From the NCBI RefSeq assembly GCF_028769735.1, contig NC_088200.1:68330061-68394060 (forward strand): a stretch of DNA of 64,000 bases, in the 5' to 3' direction. Origin of the DNA: Zonotrichia leucophrys gambelii. Taxonomy: Eukaryota; Chordata; Aves; Passeriformes; Passerellidae. Both the position numbers and the translations under genes were made by a program. Position 1 is the first letter of the stretch; every line of letters begins with the position of its first letter. Under the pieces are notes generated by a model that worked only from the letters and a program-made list of their open reading frames with translations, was not told where the DNA came from and did not search any database. Below, in pieces: positions 47,401 through 60,628 of this stretch.

Positions 47401-50400
47401 CATTTTGTTTCTCTGTTATTTTCACATGTTCCTAATATGGCTCCCTGCTGTGGGAACTGTTGGACAGAAATATGTCCAAGAAAGCAGAATACCACCTTAA
47501 CTTATTTCCCATAAAAAAATATTGGCTAAATCTAATTGTAGCTATAATGAGAAATTGTGGTTTCAAAATAATATCATACCTTGTAGTTTGAATGATAGTT
47601 TGCCACTGTGAGTGAGACAGGTAAATATACTTTTAGACAGTTCAATGAGGTGAAACTTTAGATTTAAAAGGAGTTTTACAAATATTCCATTTCTACTGCA
47701 CTATTGCTGACATGATGTTGGTTAAGAATTCATATCAAGTCTCTTACCTATTTATTTAATTCTTGAATTTCTAGCAGGAATGTTTAATTGCATGTGGATT
47801 GTGGGCAGATTGGTACAACATAGAGTTTAAGTTCCTACCATTTCCAATATTCTTGTCTTTACTCGTGTTTCTGACCACTTCTAATCTCTAACAACCTAGA
47901 GGCTAAATTATTTTAGATTCTGATGTTTCAACTTAGAAATACATATTTAAACTAAATAAAATAACTCAGAGGAGTTATTTCAACAGGTTCACATATTTTT
48001 CTTGATAACGTAATTGCATTGTTTGGCATTTTAGGGCAAGTGGTTTCACAATTTATTTGTTATGAAGAGACAAAAATCTTCATTATTAATATATTAGCAT
48101 AGCTGTTCTGATATCTTCACATCTATGACCATCACCTCAAGATCTAGCCATCCAAGCAGATGCCCCTTACAGTCCCCACCCATCCCAATTACCCCTGCTA
48201 GTCAGCTAGTGTCTCTTGTTTTCCTCTTTCCTTTCCCATTCCATCCATTTCTTTTTCCTCTTCTCCTTTTCTAAGGCACCTGAGGGACGGGGGGAACAAA
48301 ATAAAGAATGCAAAAAAGAAAGTACCAATCACTTCCATTCTGCAGAAGAGGACAAAATATTTCACACTAAAACTTCACAAAGACTTCAAAACTGACCTCT
48401 CCTTGGCAGCTACTTGGCTAAATTATCTTTCTGTTCTGTGTCCATAACCCTTTATATGTTACACCTCCTATGATAAATTATGGGTTAAGAATACCTAGAA
48501 CAAACCTCAAAATTCCTTGGGAATGCTAAAATGGAAACTAACAATGATCATGTAGATTAATATTTAGAGCTGGACTCCCTTCTCTCAATATATGTTATCA
48601 GCAGATATGAAATTTTCAGTTATCATAATTCCTGCCAAGTAACACTGATCTTCAGTATTTCATCATTCAAAGCAATACCCCTATTTTCTTTAGTTGAGAA
48701 GGCAGACTTTATATCAATGTAATTTTGTCTGGATTGTTATTAAATATTAATGGGGAAATTAAGCAAGGTTTAAGCACTGGACTTTAAGATTTATTTTTCA
48801 TTTTGTCTGTGATGCCAAACCTCTACTAACATTCTGTGAAATAAGAAATCTACAGCATCACTAATAAAACCTTTTAAGTGGTAATCCTTCAGAACCCTTC
48901 CTTGTAATGGTTGAGCATTTGCAGTATTAAACCAATGAAATTCACACATACTGTAAAGGAGTAGTGGAGCTATTATTACAACATTTTTTCCAAAGTACCA
49001 TGGGCTTTAGATGATTAGAGAGTAGTCTTATGTTTTAAACTTTCTGCCAAAAGTGAGGCTTTAAGTTGAGTTGGATTGAGGATAGATTGCAGTATAATGT
49101 ATGTTGACAGTTTAATAACATGGGTTGCTATCCTTAGTTTGCTTTATGATGTAATACATCTTTATAGGAGTCCTTGGAGATTTCTGCTATGATTTTCAAG
49201 GCAGAGAGAACTCAATAAACTAAAATACTCTGAGCAAGATTTCTATTTCCTGTATACTTTGGAAATTTTCCTGAAAAATAAATACGTGCTACAACTTTTT
49301 AAAGTTTTTCTGACATGACTTTTTGTTTTTCTAGTCATGTAATAGATTTTAAAGGTACACTTTATATAAAGTTATGCATTTTTTAAAAGTTCCCTTCTAT
49401 AATGAATGGTATTATTTTTCAGATCTCTAGGGGAATTTTCTTTTCTGTAAAACAGAGTAATTGATTGTATTTTCCTCACTTTTCAATTCGTATCATATAT
49501 ACATTTAGATGATGCAGTTTGCAAATATTTTCAAGTAAAGGGCACATATATTTGGACTAATTATCCCTCATGTTTTGACAATTAGATGCAAAACAGTGGT
49601 TAAGTATCAAGCAAGATAAGTCTAAATAACAAAATAAAATATAGGAATTATTCCAATCTTTGACTGTTTTCATTTCATTCTTAGAGGTAATCAGGAAAAG
49701 AAACTAATTAGAATGGAAGGAAACTGTTGCTTTAGACTATATTTCAGTCTAAGTGAAAGGATAATCAATCCACTTTAACAGTAAATAAATTCAATTGCTA
49801 GTTTTCACAATATTCATGCCAAATTAGATTTCAGGAACTACTGAAGGCAAATTTTTTATTTGCTAATCTCTGTTCAAATTGTATAAAAAGAGATGTTAAT
49901 TTTCAAAGTGTAATTGCTTTTCAGAATGGTGCCTGTAGACTATGCTGTTCAGAGGTTTTCTGTGTTTTCAAAGGTTACTGCTAACCTATGATTTGCTGTG
50001 ATTATGATATTTGTCTAAATAGATGATTAGCTAAATAATATGGTATTCTTCCCTATACCAATTTGGCAGAACACACAGAAAAACTTTCAGGATACTTTTA
50101 CAAAGCGTTTTCAGAATGAACAATTTACATGAGCTAGGCTCCTCTATCCTTATGATACATTCTTTCCACACACACTGAGTAAACAAAAACTTGCTCATCT
50201 GAATGTTTGAAGTGGGTGCATAAATGTAGGCTGCAGGGCATAAATCTGTACTGTTAGTCAAATAAATGTTAGCACGTACTTTCTTAAAATATGCACAAGG
50301 TATACTTTCCTGTTAAAATAAACCTAATGCAGGATGACTCATTAGAAAATTCCTGAAGAGCACATGGAGAGACCACCAGTACAGAGAAGATCAAATGGTG

Positions 50401-53400
50401 TGCTACAGACACTCCATAAAGGCAAAAACCAGAAACTGGAGCATCCATCTAAAAGCTTTTTAGCTATTATTTGATGCCTTCTCTTTTCACCATTCTTTTG
50501 TTTAATCTGGGTAAAGGCTACACACAGTGATGTCCCTGAAGCCACTCAAGCCAAAATCACTTCAATATTCGCCACAGGAGAAACACATATCTTTTGCCAT
50601 CAGTGGCCACACTGGCCTCTTGCCAAGAGCCTGAGGGCCATTCCTAATTGACATTCACATCTACATACATTTTCATCCCAGGAAAATATAAGCATACACA
50701 CAACCATGACAATTGCTTAGGCTAGTACCACTGACAAGATAATCCTGACTGTTTAAATTCACTGAAAACCCATGGTTTGCTTCTACCCCCACTGCTACAC
50801 TGCACTCCCACAGGCTATATTTGAGCATCCTGCAGGCCATAAACCTCCACAGTGCCAGAAACACAGGGGAGCAGACATCTAACCATCCTTAGCAAATTGT
50901 GCACACAAACAGGTGGCAAATGAGGTAGAAAACCTGGAGTTTTCAACCCCACTGACCATTGTCAAGACAGAGTTTTGATAAAAATTTGATCCTGCAACCA
51001 TAATTTTGGCAGCCTACTGCAGCTTCTTGGGTCTACTCCTTTTTTTAACTTGCTATGAAAATGAAAATCCTACCTAGCTCCCTGCTATTCACAAATGAGA
51101 TGGTTCTTGATTGTGTTGTTAGGTTTGCTGAATGACAGGCAGACTTCATAATTATTCCTGTGACTGATCATATCTGTTACTCTGCCTGTGCATCCCAAGA
51201 GGTTTGCCAAAACAACATTTAATGTTGAAGCCAAACTTCACTGAGAGAAAAGAATTACTTTAGCAGAGAAAATTATTGTTTCTATTATTTTCACTTTACC
51301 TGAAATTTGTCTTATGCCTCCATGTGCACATACCCACCCTTACTATTACTCTGTAAAATGTGTGCCTGTTTGTATGTGATCAATTTTCTCTTGACCAGCA
51401 CACAGGGAGCTTCACTGGGACTCTCTGGGGTTGAGATCACAGCTTACCACAGCTTCAACTACAAGGGTGTCTGGGAAGAGGCAGTAGCACATTGCACATT
51501 TTGCAAGTCATTACAACTGAGAAACTGCAGTGCTCAGCTCACCAGCCATCACTGGGCTGCAGAGTGGAAGTCTCATTTGCCCTCTACATTATTATGAATA
51601 TGTAAACTCAAAGATCAGGTCTCAGTTTCTGGATCATTAAAATAAAAAATCATTATATTCAATAGAGGTATTAAAAAAGAAAGAAACCAAGCCAACTCAG
51701 GCCATCAGTCAATTAAAAATAATCCTCAGAAACAATATAGATCTGTTGCAACTTCTTACTTTCATCGTGTTTATGGACATGGAGAAAAACAAATGTGTTG
51801 TTAACCTATGGGTTACCTTGAACTTCTACAGGAAATTATTCTTTTAGATGATTTTGAAGAATAGTATGAACTCAAATCCTACAAGGTCTGTTTAAAGCCT
51901 AATGCAAAGAGAAGTTAAGTGTTTAAAACCACGGACCAGCACATTTCATAACAAAAGCTGAATTTTTCTTCCCTGTCTTTTTTCTACCTCTTGCCTCAAG
52001 CGCCACGCATTTGCAGCTGAAACCATGCAACTGCTAATATCAGTACTTGCTGAACCTACATCTAACACCTTCTGATATACTTGTGCCTAAGTAATTGAGG
52101 CATCAAACCCTTCCATATGCAATTACTTGGTAAATATGCTCATCCTGTCCCTGGAGCTTTTTTGCAGATAACAGTGAATCAATGCCAGACACCTGACCCA
52201 CTGATCTTCACTCTCTGTCTTCTACCACTAATAGCTGATAAATCTGCTTTGTTGAGAAGAAGCAAAAAAGAAATCAGGACAGGACTCCTTCATGTGCAAT
52301 ATTTATTTGGGCAGCAAAAGCTATCACTGTCACTGAAACTGAGTGACAGCAAACTAGGGTACTATTTTGACCATTATACAGAACAAACACAGCAACTGGG
52401 GTGTGTGTCTACAAGATTGAAAAATTCAGTCAATTTCGTTGTAAACTGAGGAATCCCCCAAGCAGGTTTATATGGGACCCTAGCTGGGAGTTTTCCCGGC
52501 TTCCAAATATTGTTTATCTAATTGAATAAACTATCTAAAGAAAATATATAGATACCAAAAACAGAGTGAAATGGCTACAGACGAATGTTTCTGTAGCACT
52601 TGAGTCACACAAAACAGTAGTGCAACAAAATGTTGATGCATCAAATATGTAAATGATTAGATTACAATTATAAAAATAATTTCAAAGCATTAAAGACATA
52701 ATTGGCAGAGTTCCTACCAGTTAAATCTAATCTCCAGTACACATCATCTGTAGCTTGGCTTGTCTTGTTAGGTAAACAAAATGTGTCTTGACTGTCATTG
52801 CCATAAAATATTAATGCACTGGAAGTCTCTAAACCTTGCTAAGCATAAGGCCTATTATCACACTTAAGAGCAAAGCAATCTAATAAATCGCTGGCAGTAT
52901 AAAAACTAAGTCAGCTGGCAGAGACAGTCATCTCCCTAAGGGATAGTAAGAGACTAATCTTCAACTACAGCAGCTGCAGTTCGAGAGAAATTGTGTTTCC
53001 ACTGCTCAGTAGAAATACATTTGTGCTGAATTCTGTTATTTGAGCTCTAATGGAATCATTAGGGGTACCCATAAATTACAAGCAATACTTGAAAAAATGA
53101 ACTAACCATCTATGATCTAGGTTCATTGTAGGCATGATTTTTTTCTATAGTTGTGCTTAGTCTTTGTTGCTTTTAGTTCCATCCAAATAAAAGCTGAACT
53201 ACATGATTCTGCTACACATTTTCTAACAACATCAAGCTCATACATAAATAATCTTCTGTGTTTACTGAGCACTGAGACATTGTCCTTAATTGAAAGCAAC
53301 TTACTTGTTTGGCACTGTCATGAGGTCCTTGAGGCTGTATTTAACAATAGACACAATATTGTCATATATTTTGCAATGTAACAGATAACATCATGATTAT

Positions 53401-53897
53401 ATTATTTTTATGGTGTACTTTGGGAACATACTGTATGATTCCAAAGAAACAAATCACCAGACATACAAGACCACACACACAAAAAGTATTTAACAGACAA
53501 AATCTCTGAGTCAGGATATTATCAAAAATATTTATTTTCTACATTTGGTATTAGGACGGATTAATATGCCCTCAACATGGACCAGAAATAAAAGCTCTAA
53601 ATATCAAGAATTGCATCTTTAGATGATACAAAAAGATTTCATAACAAGAAGGCATGCTGACAAAATAATCTTAAAATATGTTACAAGCAAATGTTGGTTG
53701 TTCCTGCAAAAGATTTTGATATGAAAACAAAAAATTAATATATTTCATTTGATTACACATTTTCCATTCAGTCCTATTTTAAGTGAATAAAAATAACCTA
53801 GTATATGAACTTTTAAGATTTTTAAATGTAAATCTTAAGAAATATTTTTTTTTCTTGACCACTGGAGTCTATTTGATCCCACACATATCTGTGGAAT

Positions 53898-54405
53898 AGT
53901 TGAATTTGAAGAGGAAATGGGTAGTTCAAACCTTGCTTAAAGTCAACTAAGTCAGGCTGCTCAGGGCTTCATCAAGTTAGGATTTGAAATTCTCCCAAGA
54001 CGTAGATCCCACAACCTTACCAGTTAATCTGCTCCAGTATTTAGCTGTCCCCATGGTGAATATTTTCCTCTGATATAGTCAGAACTTTCTGTTTTCCAGC
54101 TTCTGAGTCTCTTTCCTACCACTCTGCACCTCCAGGTCTGACTGCATTTTCCCTATTTCCTCCAATTTGATAAGCTTTTAGTTGCAAAATGGTTTCACTT
54201 CAATCTCATTTCTGAGCCTGAACAAACCCAGATTCCTCAGTCTTTTTCCATGTACCACATGCTCCAGTCAGCCCCTTTTCTGCAGGACGTCCACTGGACC
54301 CTCCCACAGCACTCCAGGTGCGGTTCCATGAGCAGTGAACACACAGCAGGAATTGTCTCGCTGAACCCACTGGCTGCAATTCTGTTAATGCTTCTGTACA
54401 CCAAA
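53898..54405 (-). mobile_element. old CR1-family LINE fragment, minus strand
   Basis: Reverse-orientation CR1 blocks occur in the expected order: GTCAGGCTGCTCAGGGCTTC, AGATCCCACAACCTTACCAG, CTGCTCCAGTATTTAGCTGT, GCCTGAACAAACCCAGATTC, CCATGTACCACATGCTCCAG, CCTCCCACAGCACTCCAGGT, then a last weak match at GCTTCTGTACACCAAAA. It is more diverged than the copy at 27.0 kb and represents an older subfamily. No open frame. Confidence 0.85.
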
Positions 54406-57167
54406 ACCCACAGTAGCTGTAGCTGTGAGACTGAATGTCATTCAATACTGTGCCAGCTTGGACCAATGAAAGTGACTGTCATCCAGTTATAAATTATCTC
54501 CATGGAAAGGCAGGTGGAAGAACAGAAACATGTGAACATGCTGTGAGAACTCTGAGACATTCATGTGGCTAAATATTTAACATTTCCAGTCACTGCCCGT
54601 TATATTTTGACATTGTAAACCATGCCTTTCCCAACTCTTTTTCAGAAACAGAGAAAATTGCCCTTGTATCCAGCAATTCTTGTATCTGTCTTTTTCTTTT
54701 TCCTACATCTATTTGGTTTTCTTCTGTGACATCCTCACCAGTTCATCAATTTTCAGTGTTGAACATAATTTTAAGTTTTCTGGAAAGGCATAAAGACTGC
54801 AAAAAAGCTTTATTTACCTCCTAGGGATGTCAGCTCATAAAAACACATGAGAAACTGAGAAAGCTGGAGTTGTATAGATTCAAAATAAGATAGATGTATA
54901 TAAAAGCATATCTGTAACAGAAAAACATACATCAAGCAGCTCCTGCCTGGCATTCTTCATAAGAACAAAGATGTAAAGAAGACAGTGAAAGGCAGAACAT
55001 TTTAAATTGATAAAAGGAAACAATATTTTAACAAAACTCCAGAAAGGCAGAAATTGTTGATAGAACATATCACTAGGAATTAGTATCTTAGCAGGTAACT
55101 TAGCAGGATGCCAAGATTAGGCATTACTATAATATTGGTTATGATTGCCTACATTTAAAAATCCTTCAGGTTTCAAAACTCAGTGCTCTACTCAGGAAAA
55201 AATCACAGTGTGCAAAGTTGCTTAAGCAAACCTAATTGGCTCCCTTGTGCATATGTATTTTGATACAATCTTCATGATTACCTACTACATTATGACTTGC
55301 TATTGCCTCAAATACTGGTAATTCTAGTTTTGAAGTGTTAGCCTTTTCACCCCTAATAGCCCTTATAATTTCTTCTCTTTCTCCTACATTTAAAAATAAA
55401 TTTTCAATGCAGGAACCCATACAGAGCTTCAGGATGTTTAAACTGTTAATTCCAGCAGATCAGTAGTCTGAACTAATGACACAGCTGCCTCAGTGGGAGA
55501 CTCTTTCACTGTTAAATCAATTAGCAAAGGAGGGACAGAAGGGACTGTCACTGAGTTTTGTAGCTTTTTCTATCACCAAACTAGGTAAAACCTCTAGATC
55601 TATAGTCAAGAGCATAAGAACATCTAGTCACTCCTTTCAGCTGAAGGAACACTTTTTCCTGTGTTGCAGCCCCCCTACCCTGCATCTCTCCATAGCTTTA
55701 GCACATTCTTTTGCCTGTCCGGGCTCCTATGAAGTTTTGTATTACTTCCTTATACTTCCTTCTGACAACTTGCCCCTTAGACCAATTCCAGTGCTCCCCA
55801 TAGACCAATAAAAGTGTTGTTCTCTGGGTAAGGAAAAATTTGCAAGGATCCCTATCCAGTTCTGAAACTTTGGGGTTTTGCTTATACTGTGAGGTGGATG
55901 CAGAGCCAAACATCTCCCCGAGGCTTTACTCTCAGGACACAGGCAGAGTCAAGGTGCCTGCACAGGAATGCCTGCTGGGATAACCATGCAGCTCAGGCCT
56001 AACATCAGTCTTCCTGTAGCTGGGGTGGTATTCAGTGAACTTTCTTCTACCACAATAGCTGTGCTTTTCTAGGTATCTATTGAAATACATGGTCCAGAAA
56101 AAGGCAGTAAAATGTAGACGAGGCAGTGAAATAATTTTCAATAAAACTGTGGATCCATGAATAACCTTCTCAACTACAGTCCAGCTGTAAGTCTTCATGT
56201 ATTTCCCAACAAGTAAAACCTGTCATTTGCAAGAGATGTTAATTTACTCATATAGATGCCTAGATAATGAGAACTGTCAAGCTATTAGGCAGTTTTTTAC
56301 TGAAGAGGCATCTAAAAACAAATAGCAATTCTCTGCTTTCATCACTGAGAAGGTTGAGACACATGAAGCTAGATCCTGATCTTGTTTTAAGAAACAAAAA
56401 AAGCTTAGCAACTTAGCAGATTCAGCACAGAAAGAAAATCAAAGTCTAGCTCATGAAGTCGAATCACTGAACCATTTCTTAATTACATTTGTTTAAAGTA
56501 ATAGGGAAAGAGTGGCACCTGCCTCCACAAGAAAGCAGGAAGGCTAAAAGGATAGATTATTAATGTAACACTTTGCTAAAGTGCTATCTGCTTTAGGCCA
56601 GCTAAATGGAATCAATTTGTCAGAGACTCTGACCTACTCATTAATATTTTCTTTCCATCAAATGGGAGAAACAACTCCCAGACGCATTTTATTCCTCAGA
56701 GCACAAGGGGTATAATCCTAAGATACCACACTCACTCTTGTTCAGGCTGTATTTTAAAACAGATTAGAATAGTAGTACAGGCTTCTTTAGCTCTGAGATC
56801 ACACTTACTTGGGGGTTAAATGTTAATGAGGCATAGCTGTTGAGCATTTACTCATTGGCACTCATAAGCAGATATGCTCTGTAAAGAAAGAAATCATCAA
56901 AAAGTGATTCATGTCTTGGTACTTTGTATACAGTCTCATTGATCACCCTCCTGAGATTGTAATAGTTCAGAAAAGTATTAAAAAAATCATAAAGTTTATG
57001 AATTCCTGAAGTTACTGTCACTAGCACAGTTCAGACCTAGAAGATATTTTGTACCTAAGGTTCACCCAATGAATAAATAAACAGTCCCTTTAAAAATCTT
57101 TCAAAGGAACACATTCAAGCTGATTCTGTACATCTTTGATGAAAGCAAGGAACATCAACTGGACATT
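54406..57167. other. AT-rich single-copy DNA, no gene recognised
   Basis: Open frames up to 111 codons (55476-55811) show no recognisable motif. No transposon pattern seen. Confidence 0.6.
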
Positions 57168-57492
57168 GAATTGTAGAACAGTTTGGGTTGGAAGGGACCT
57201 TGGAGATCATCTACCTCCAGTCCCCCCTCCATGGGCATGGATGCCACCCACCAGATCTGGTTGCTCAAGGGCCCACTAACCTGGCCTCAAACAGTTCCAG
57301 GGACAGGGTACTCAAAACTTGTCTGGGCAACCAGTGTCTCACCATTCTCACTGTGAAGAATTTCTCCCTAATATCTAATACTCCCGGTTTTGAGTTTAAA
57401 AGCTCTCCCACTTGTCCTATCACTATATACCTGTGCAAAATTCTATAAGCCTTCTTTTCATACTGTAAGCTCTCCTTGGATCCTTTCTTCTC
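57168..57492 (-). mobile_element. CR1 LINE, 3' piece of a copy split by an LTR (minus strand)
   Basis: In reverse orientation: GTTTGGGTTGGAAGGGACCT, TGGAGATCATCTACC, TCAAACAGTTCCAGGGACAG, AACCAGTGTCTCACCATTCT, CTGTGAAGAATTTCTCCCTA and CCACTTGTCCTATCACTATA, ending GGATCCTTTCTTCTC. It stops at the LTR boundary and continues at 58104. The last six bases, CTTCTC (57487-57492), are one copy of the target-site duplication. Confidence 0.9.
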
Positions 57493-58103
57493 TGTTGCAG
57501 TGTGTTGCAATTTCCTGTTTTACTTCCCAGTCCCTTCCCAGGTGTGGCCATACCTCTCTTCCCCTTCCCCCTCGCCCCCTTGCTGAGTGAGTGCTGTCAA
57601 TCAGTTTTAACATTCCAGCAAGGCCATCGTGTGGTTGGTCAAGTTCAAAGGATGCAATCCAGGCCTGGGGGTCACTGGCCTGTCTAGGTGTCCTTTGTGC
57701 CCTGGGACCTTCCTCCTCCCACCTGGTTGGTGCTCACCTGCCCCTTCCCCTCCCCCTGTCCCTGAGCTTAAATTGAGCCAGGACCACATGGTCAGCATTC
57801 TGTTGGAGCTGTTACCAAGATTCAGACCTCTGTGACCATGGAATAAAACTCTGGATATTAACCCTCCGACAGAATCCGTCTCCTTTTCCTCTTCACCCTA
57901 GCCTGAAGCCCTTCCACCTGAGTTTCTACAAGGTAAACTGTGTTTCTACAAGCCTGGACTTGTTTCAGTGCCCAGCTGCAACATACAGCCAGCCAAAAGT
58001 GTCTCTGAGGTGAAATACCACAGTTGCCGCCTTTGGCCCAGCAGCAAGGGTCAGACCAGCCCAGGCACAATCTACCTGGTAATATTGGGATCATATTCCA
58101 ATA
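57493..58103 (+). mobile_element. solo LTR (class II/ERVK-like), 611 bp, inside CR1
   Basis: It is bounded by exact 6-bp duplications CTTCTC (57487-57492 and 58104-58109); removing it restores an uninterrupted CR1 sequence. It begins TGTTGCAGTG and ends TTCCAATA, consistent with a TGTTG...CAACA type terminus in which the final CA has mutated to TA. C/T-rich in the first half, with an AATAAA at 57842-57847 giving plus orientation. No retroviral genes are present. The 6-bp duplication is the size typical of class II (beta/alpha-retrovirus-like) elements. I do not recognise the family by name. An internal CR1-unrelated interruption of another kind is the alternative, but the duplication argues for retroviral integration. 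Confidence 0.8.
57842..57847 (+). promoter_or_regulatory. LTR poly(A) signal AATAAA
   Basis: AATAAA in the context CCATGGAATAAAACTCTGG, about 260 bases before the right end of the LTR. Position and context fit the R region of the element. Confidence 0.55.
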
Positions 58104-58600
58104 CTTCTCCAGCCTGAACAAACCCATCTCTCAGTCTGTCTTCACAGGAGAGGTTTCCCAGACCTCTGGTGATCTTCATGACCCTCTAACAGTTTTACAC
58201 CCTACAACATTCTAACAGTTTTACATCTTTATTATGTCAGGGATTCCAGAGCTGGATGCAACACTCCACTGGGATCTCACCAGAGCAGAGCAGAGGGACA
58301 GAATCCCCTCCTTCAGCCTCCTGGCTGTGTTGCTTTGATGCAGCCCAGGATACATTTGGCTTTCTGGGCTGTGAGTGCACAGCGTTGGCTCAGGACCTAT
58401 CAGGTTCTGTCATCCTCCAGAACCTCTGGGATTTTATCCTCAGGGCTGTTCTTAGTGACTTCTCACGGTCTGCACTTATGAGATGCCCTAATCCAGGTGC
58501 AGCACCTTGCACCATGATTCGTGGAATTTCATGAGATTGCTATAGGCCCATTCCCCTCTGGTTGGATTCCCCTCCTTCTATTGTGTGAGCTGCATCTGGT
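58104..58600 (-). mobile_element. CR1 LINE, 5' piece of the LTR-split copy (minus strand)
   Basis: It resumes in reverse orientation with CTTCTCCAGCCTGAACAAAC, then CAGTCTGTCTTCACAGGAGA, CCAGAGCTGGATGCAACACT, GGGATCTCACCAGAGCAGAG, GATGCAGCCCAGGATACATT, TGGCTTTCTGGGCTGTGAGT and CAGGTGCAGCACCTTGCACC. After about 58535 it is patchy, and it ends near TGTGTGAGCTGCATCTGG. This is the C-terminal part of CR1 ORF2 with frameshifts. It forms one copy with 57168-57492. Confidence 0.9.
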
Positions 58601-60003
58601 TATTTTAAATTCCATTATCTAATATTTTCTTGGGCTACCCTCTTTAATATCTTTTACATGGCTTTGCACAAGAAACTGAGAGTCTTTGGAACAGTTGATG
58701 ATTCTGTTTAAAATCAGCAGCTGGATTTAAAGGGTGTAATTGTTGCAAGTACTATGATTCTCAATCCTCCTTCAAAGTGCTTTAGTTCCTCAGAAGTCTT
58801 TTTTTATTTGAGAGAATTTTATTGATTTCATCTCACTCATATTAGTTTTTCTGCAAAGCTTCATTTATTCCCAAATGATTATGTCAACAATTGTCAACAA
58901 TGTTAATCCAGGATAATCTAAGTGCAATGATTTCCACTCACATTTGGATATTGAAGAGAGATATATCCCTCCTGTGGTGGTATTGTATAGGCAAGTGGAA
59001 TAATCCCTTTTTTAATCTGGACAGTGTAGTCATAATCACTTCTCACTAGAGATGTCAAAATAACTTCATTGCATTTATTACTGTATTCACCCTTTGCCTT
59101 CGGAGTTCCCCATTGTCTGCCATTTGAGGAAGAACTCAGATTTTAATAGAGGAATTGGCATGATGAAACAACTAATACTGCTCAGTCCCTTTTCATGATA
59201 GAGAGGTGCCAACTGCTCAGTAGGAATGGTTTCCTATGGCTTCAGCCACCACTTTGGGCAGAGCTGATTGTGCAATCACACCACACCACCCCTTCTCCCT
59301 TGCAATCAGGTAAAGATCTTGACAAAAGCACCTCCATGCATTTCCATGGTCTTGTTCCAATATCCCTTATTTCTCGAAAGGAAGTTGAAAATGTGTTTAA
59401 TTCATTAGAACATTTCCACTAAGTCTGGGCCTCATCGCCAAAGGACCTTTTGAATATAAACTGACATATTTGGTGTAATTCCTATGATTTAAAGTACTTT
59501 ACCTTTGAAGGAGGGAAACAACTTCCTTCCACCACAGCTATTCTATTCCATTTTGTATTGCTATACTGAGACCTGGTGTCTTGGCAGTGTCCCAGGCATG
59601 CAGCATTATGAACCCTATCCTTTCTTCAAATTATTTTTAGCTTCTGTTTCTGATATATCCTGCTTTGTAGACTGCCATGGATATTACCCACTGAGCTATG
59701 TGTTGTGCTTAACTACGTGTTGAGCATAGCTCATTCATCTACAGCATCAGGATAGTATTACCAGACACAGTCACAGGAAATAAACTTACATTCTGTCTTC
59801 TGCTCAGCTTTCTGCTTCATCCCTCTTCAAGAAGATGCTCATTCCCACTGGTGACTAAAACCTGTTACATTCATTGGGAATTGCCCTTCTGAAAAATAAA
59901 CTTTGCTTTTTGGACATTGATGTGGTGTAGTTCCTCCAAAAATTGACTGCCAATCCTGCATAAGGTTGAAAGTTTTAGAGTCAAATGTTTTGCTGTACAC
60001 ATC
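58601..60003. other. AT-rich single-copy DNA, no gene recognised
   Basis: No recognisable coding frame or transposon. The last six bases (59998-60003, CACATC) are the left target-site duplication of the LTR that follows. Confidence 0.6.
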
Positions 60004-60405
60004 TGTGGGATCTCAGCATCTCAGGACTGAGGTGCCGAGTCACCGAGACCACCCTTGGGGGGCTCAGGAGTCCTGGAATGTTGCCAGAAGTGTCTGGTGG
60101 CTGGACTTTGATCCTACACGGGAGACGACACCTGTATGAGGATAGGAGGACTTCACCGGGGTGAATGGTGAAGGGATTAGTTAATTAGAGGGTGAGACAC
60201 AGGGTTTAGGATTTATGTACAGGGGGGTTTAGAGAAGTAAGATGGAGGAATTGGGGCGTGTCCTGTCCTTCTTCTTCTTCTTCTTCTCCTCCATCTTCTG
60301 TGGTGATGGTGGCACTTTGGGATTGGTCATTACTGAAAGTGCACCGGACAATAAGAATAAAAAGGATTGGGGAAAAATGAAAAATATTGTACACGTAACT
60401 ATGGG

Positions 60406-60411
60406 TATAAA
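60406..60411 (+). promoter_or_regulatory. LTR TATA box
   Basis: TATAAA in GGGTATAAAGATAGG, 102 bases upstream of the AATAAA of the same LTR, the normal order and close spacing of U3 promoter and R poly(A) signal. Confidence 0.7.
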
Positions 60412-60507
60412 GATAGGTGACTGTCTGGAGGGCAGGACAGTGTGCTCATGGCTGGCTGCTGAGCAGACCTCTGTCGGGCCGAAAGAAAATCTTTTAGATA
60501 AACAATT

Positions 60508-60513
60508 AATAAA
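60508..60513 (+). promoter_or_regulatory. LTR poly(A) signal AATAAA
   Basis: AATAAA in CAATTAATAAACATAAAG, about 110 bases before the right end of the LTR. Together with the TATA box it fixes plus orientation. Confidence 0.7.
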
Positions 60514-60628
60514 CATAAAGACCGAAAGAAGAACTGAAGCCTCTTCTCGTCCTTTGATACGCGGGCTGCCCCAAGGCCACCCCGGGCCCTTCCAGGCCCT
60601 CCAAACAGCCGAAAACCGGACACACATC

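Larger units (their letters stand above)
34197..53897. other. long single-copy non-coding stretch
   Basis: Nearly 20 kb without a recognised gene or transposon. Stop codons are dense. The longest open frame of the window (40761-41444) is described separately. Palindromic elements occur at 38272-38335. A 14-base motif AATTTAAAATTATT is repeated at 36692-36705 and 36771-36784, and a T-run lies near 36419-36431. Short open frames with many alternative neighbours in other frames were not judged genes. Confidence 0.55.
60004..60622 (+). mobile_element. solo LTR (class II/ERVK-like), 619 bp
   Basis: It starts TGTGGGATCTCAGC and ends AACCGGACA, with perfect 6-bp target-site duplications CACATC (59998-60003 and 60623-60628). 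It contains a TATA box, a poly(A) signal and a run of CTT units at about 60268-60287. No internal retroviral region or partner LTR is present, so it is a solo LTR. The intact core signals and exact duplication suggest a relatively young insertion. The 132- and 133-codon open frames on opposite strands across it overlap each other and are not genes. Confidence 0.9.
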
